Position numbers and translations under genes: made by a program | Shown: positions 6,503 to 7,350 of the stretch, piece by piece | How positions within the stretch are numbered: position 1 is the first letter of the stretch | How the letters are laid out: each line of letters starts with the position of its first letter | Assembly: GCA_903921965.1 (NCBI GenBank) | Contig: CAIXSE010000386.1 | Location: 1-7,350 of the forward strand | Reading direction: 5' to 3' | Length of the DNA: 7,350 nt | From: an uncultured Thermoleophilia bacterium | GTDB taxonomy: Bacteria; Actinomycetota; Thermoleophilia; UBA2241 | Notes under the pieces: generated by a model | What the model saw: only the letters and a program-made list of their open reading frames with translations | Databases searched by the model: none | Told to the model about the DNA's origin: nothing

Positions 6503-7063
6503 TCAGCCCGAGGTCACCGCCGTCCACCCGAAGGTGACGCCGAGCGGGGCCGCGGCGGCAGACCCGCCGGAGGTCGCGGAGGCGCCGGCGGGCAGCGTCA
6601 GCTCGAGGGTGTACGTGCGGGCAGCGCCGGCCGCGAACGCGCCGAGGTCGAGGCCGCTGAGGTCACACAGGCGGCCGCGGTAGACGCTGACGGGCGCCGC
6701 AGGGTCGGTGACGTCGGTCATCTTCACGCGCACGGCCCGGGCGAGGGTGCTGGTGTCGAGCGGCTGCGCTCCGGAGGGCTGCTCCGCGCCGAAGGTGAAG
6801 CGTCCGGCGGCGTCGCCGCTGTTCTGCACGACCACGGTACCCGAGACGGTGTCGCCGGGGAGGAACTGGTGGTCCGGCAGATCGACCGACCCGCCGGGGA
6901 GGGCCCGGGACCCGGAGGAGAACAGGTCGTCCGGCCGCGAGGCGGACGCCGACGACCACTGGGCGAAGGCGAAGGCGCAGACCGCGGCGGCCAGCGCGAC
7001 CACGACGAACGAGACGGCGACACGGGAGAGGTTCGCCCTGCTGTGTGTCGCGACTGCTTCCAC
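6503..7063 (-). CDS. Small TasA/camelysin-like (SipW-type) secreted protein, putative
   Basis: A 186-residue exported protein. A short basic start (THSRANLSR) precedes a hydrophobic segment at about 15-34 (VAVSFVVVALAAAVCAFAFA). It is followed by QWSSASASRPDDLFSSGSRAL, resembling the A-x-A-x-[FW]-S...F-x-x-G pattern of SipW-processed TasA/CalY proteins. The mature part shows the family-like order: a PGD turn (69-71), a beta strand VVVQNSG (77-83), VYRGRL and LGAFAAG (127-146), YTLELTLPAGA, and a terminal FGWTA strand (178-182). TasA-type proteins form extracellular matrix fibres; here this is inferred from sequence pattern only, and no SipW peptidase is in the window. I chose the GTG at 7063: it puts the signal peptide at the N terminus and lies downstream of the candidate promoter, although its GAGG is 11 bases away. 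A longer reading from GTG 7162 adds 33 Pro/Arg-rich residues that would start upstream of the predicted transcription start. Plain 'secreted protein of unknown function' is the safe alternative. Confidence 0.75.
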   Translation of the reverse strand: MEAVATHSRANLSRVAVSFVVVALAAAVCAFAFAQWSSASASRPDDLFSSGSRALPGGSVDLPDHQFLPGDTVSGTVVVQNSGDAAGRFTFGAEQPSGAQPLDTSTLARAVRVKMTDVTDPAAPVSVYRGRLCDLSGLDLGAFAAGAARTYTLELTLPAGASATSGGSAAAAPLGVTFGWTAVTSG

Positions 7064-7145
7064 GGTGTCCCGGTCCTCGTTCGCCGCCCGCGGGGGCGGC
7101 GGTGGCTGCGTTCCGGGAGGTCTATCGGGAGTGCCTTTCCCAAGC

Positions 7146-7175
7146 CGTATAGGTAGAAGCACCCATTCTCGGCAA
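7146..7175 (-). promoter_or_regulatory. Candidate promoter of the TasA-like gene
   Basis: On the minus strand TTGCCG (7170-7175) and TATACG (7146-7151) are 18 bp apart, each with about four of six consensus bases. This is one of the few AT-containing spots in a very GC-rich region. Transcription would begin near 7139, giving a leader of about 75 nt to GTG 7063 and ruling out the longer start at 7162. It is a prediction from sequence only. Confidence 0.4.
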
Positions 7176-7271
7176 CGCGGAGGGATCGGGCGTGCCCGCG
7201 CGCCGCGGGCCGCCGGGCACCGGAGGGTGACGGGAGGACGGGAGGGCGAGCGGGAGCGGCCCGGCGGTGGC

Positions 7272-7309
7272 CGCGGCGGCCGCCCGCCGCGAAGGCCGGG
7301 ACGGCCCGG
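7272..7309 (-). terminator. Two adjacent GC hairpins near the right edge
   Basis: An 8-bp perfect stem with a CCGC loop (7272-7291) is followed after 4 bases by a 5-bp stem with a 4-base loop (7296-7309). If a minus-strand gene lies to the right, as the gene layout suggests, these could terminate it. A TGA at 7345-7347 on the minus strand might be its stop, but too little sequence remains to support a gene. Confidence 0.25.
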
Positions 7310-7350
7310 ACGCGGGCGGCCGGGCGCTGAGCGGAGCGGCCGCGTCAGCC

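Noticed and set aside
7064..7141. GEMM-like (c-di-GMP) riboswitch in the leader of the TasA-like gene
   Set aside because: Only an ACGCAGCC stretch recalls the consensus; the GGCAAACC segment, GNAA tetraloop and receptor pairing are missing.
7122..7166. 14-codon minus-strand ORF starting ATG 7166
   Set aside because: It starts upstream of the predicted transcription start and overlaps the -10, with no Shine-Dalgarno site.

Overview
The window is very GC-rich (about 70% by eye). Every gene I can support lies on the minus strand. There are four genes and all encode exported proteins: from right to left, a small anchored or secreted TasA/camelysin-like protein (7063-6503), a large secreted subtilisin-family (S8) protease with a three-module repeat tail (5944-2951), a seven-repeat FG-GAP/VCBS beta-propeller protein (2748-1534), and an exported, mostly helical protein of unknown function that runs off the left edge (1326-1). 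The long plus-strand open frames, including one of about 900 codons opposite the protease, are GC-driven shadows. I found no RNA genes, mobile elements, CRISPR arrays or defence genes.

The organism is probably a high-GC actinobacterial lineage, perhaps an uncultured Coriobacteriia- or Thermoleophilia-like group. This rests on composition, perfect GC-rich terminator hairpins without U-tracts, the TasA-like exported protein and the InlB-type/KNH-like modules on the protease. It is an inference; there is no marker gene here.

The genes do not look like one tight operon. Gaps are 207, 202 and 558 bp. Two gaps contain perfect GC-rich hairpins 10-12 nt after a stop codon (13 bp after the protease, 15 bp after the propeller gene). 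Plausible promoters precede the TasA-like gene (TTGCCG, 18 bp, TATACG) and the propeller gene (TTGCGG, 18 bp, TACCAT). The propeller promoter has a perfect 6-1-6 dyad exactly filling its spacer. The leftmost gene is preceded by an 18-bp dyad and an imperfect 27-bp direct repeat. The protease has a 558-bp leader rich in short hairpins and no recognisable promoter.

Functionally this is a block of extracellular or envelope proteins: a likely matrix-type protein, a protease that may bind surfaces or polymers through its tail, a Ca2+-binding propeller for adhesion or ligand binding, and a helical exported protein with Spy/CpxP-like LTxxQ motifs and two-fold internal symmetry. A shared role at the cell surface or in a matrix is plausible but not shown by the sequence. 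The most unusual items are the internally duplicated leftmost protein with its upstream repeats, and the protease's 3 x (InlB-B-type + KNH-like) tail.
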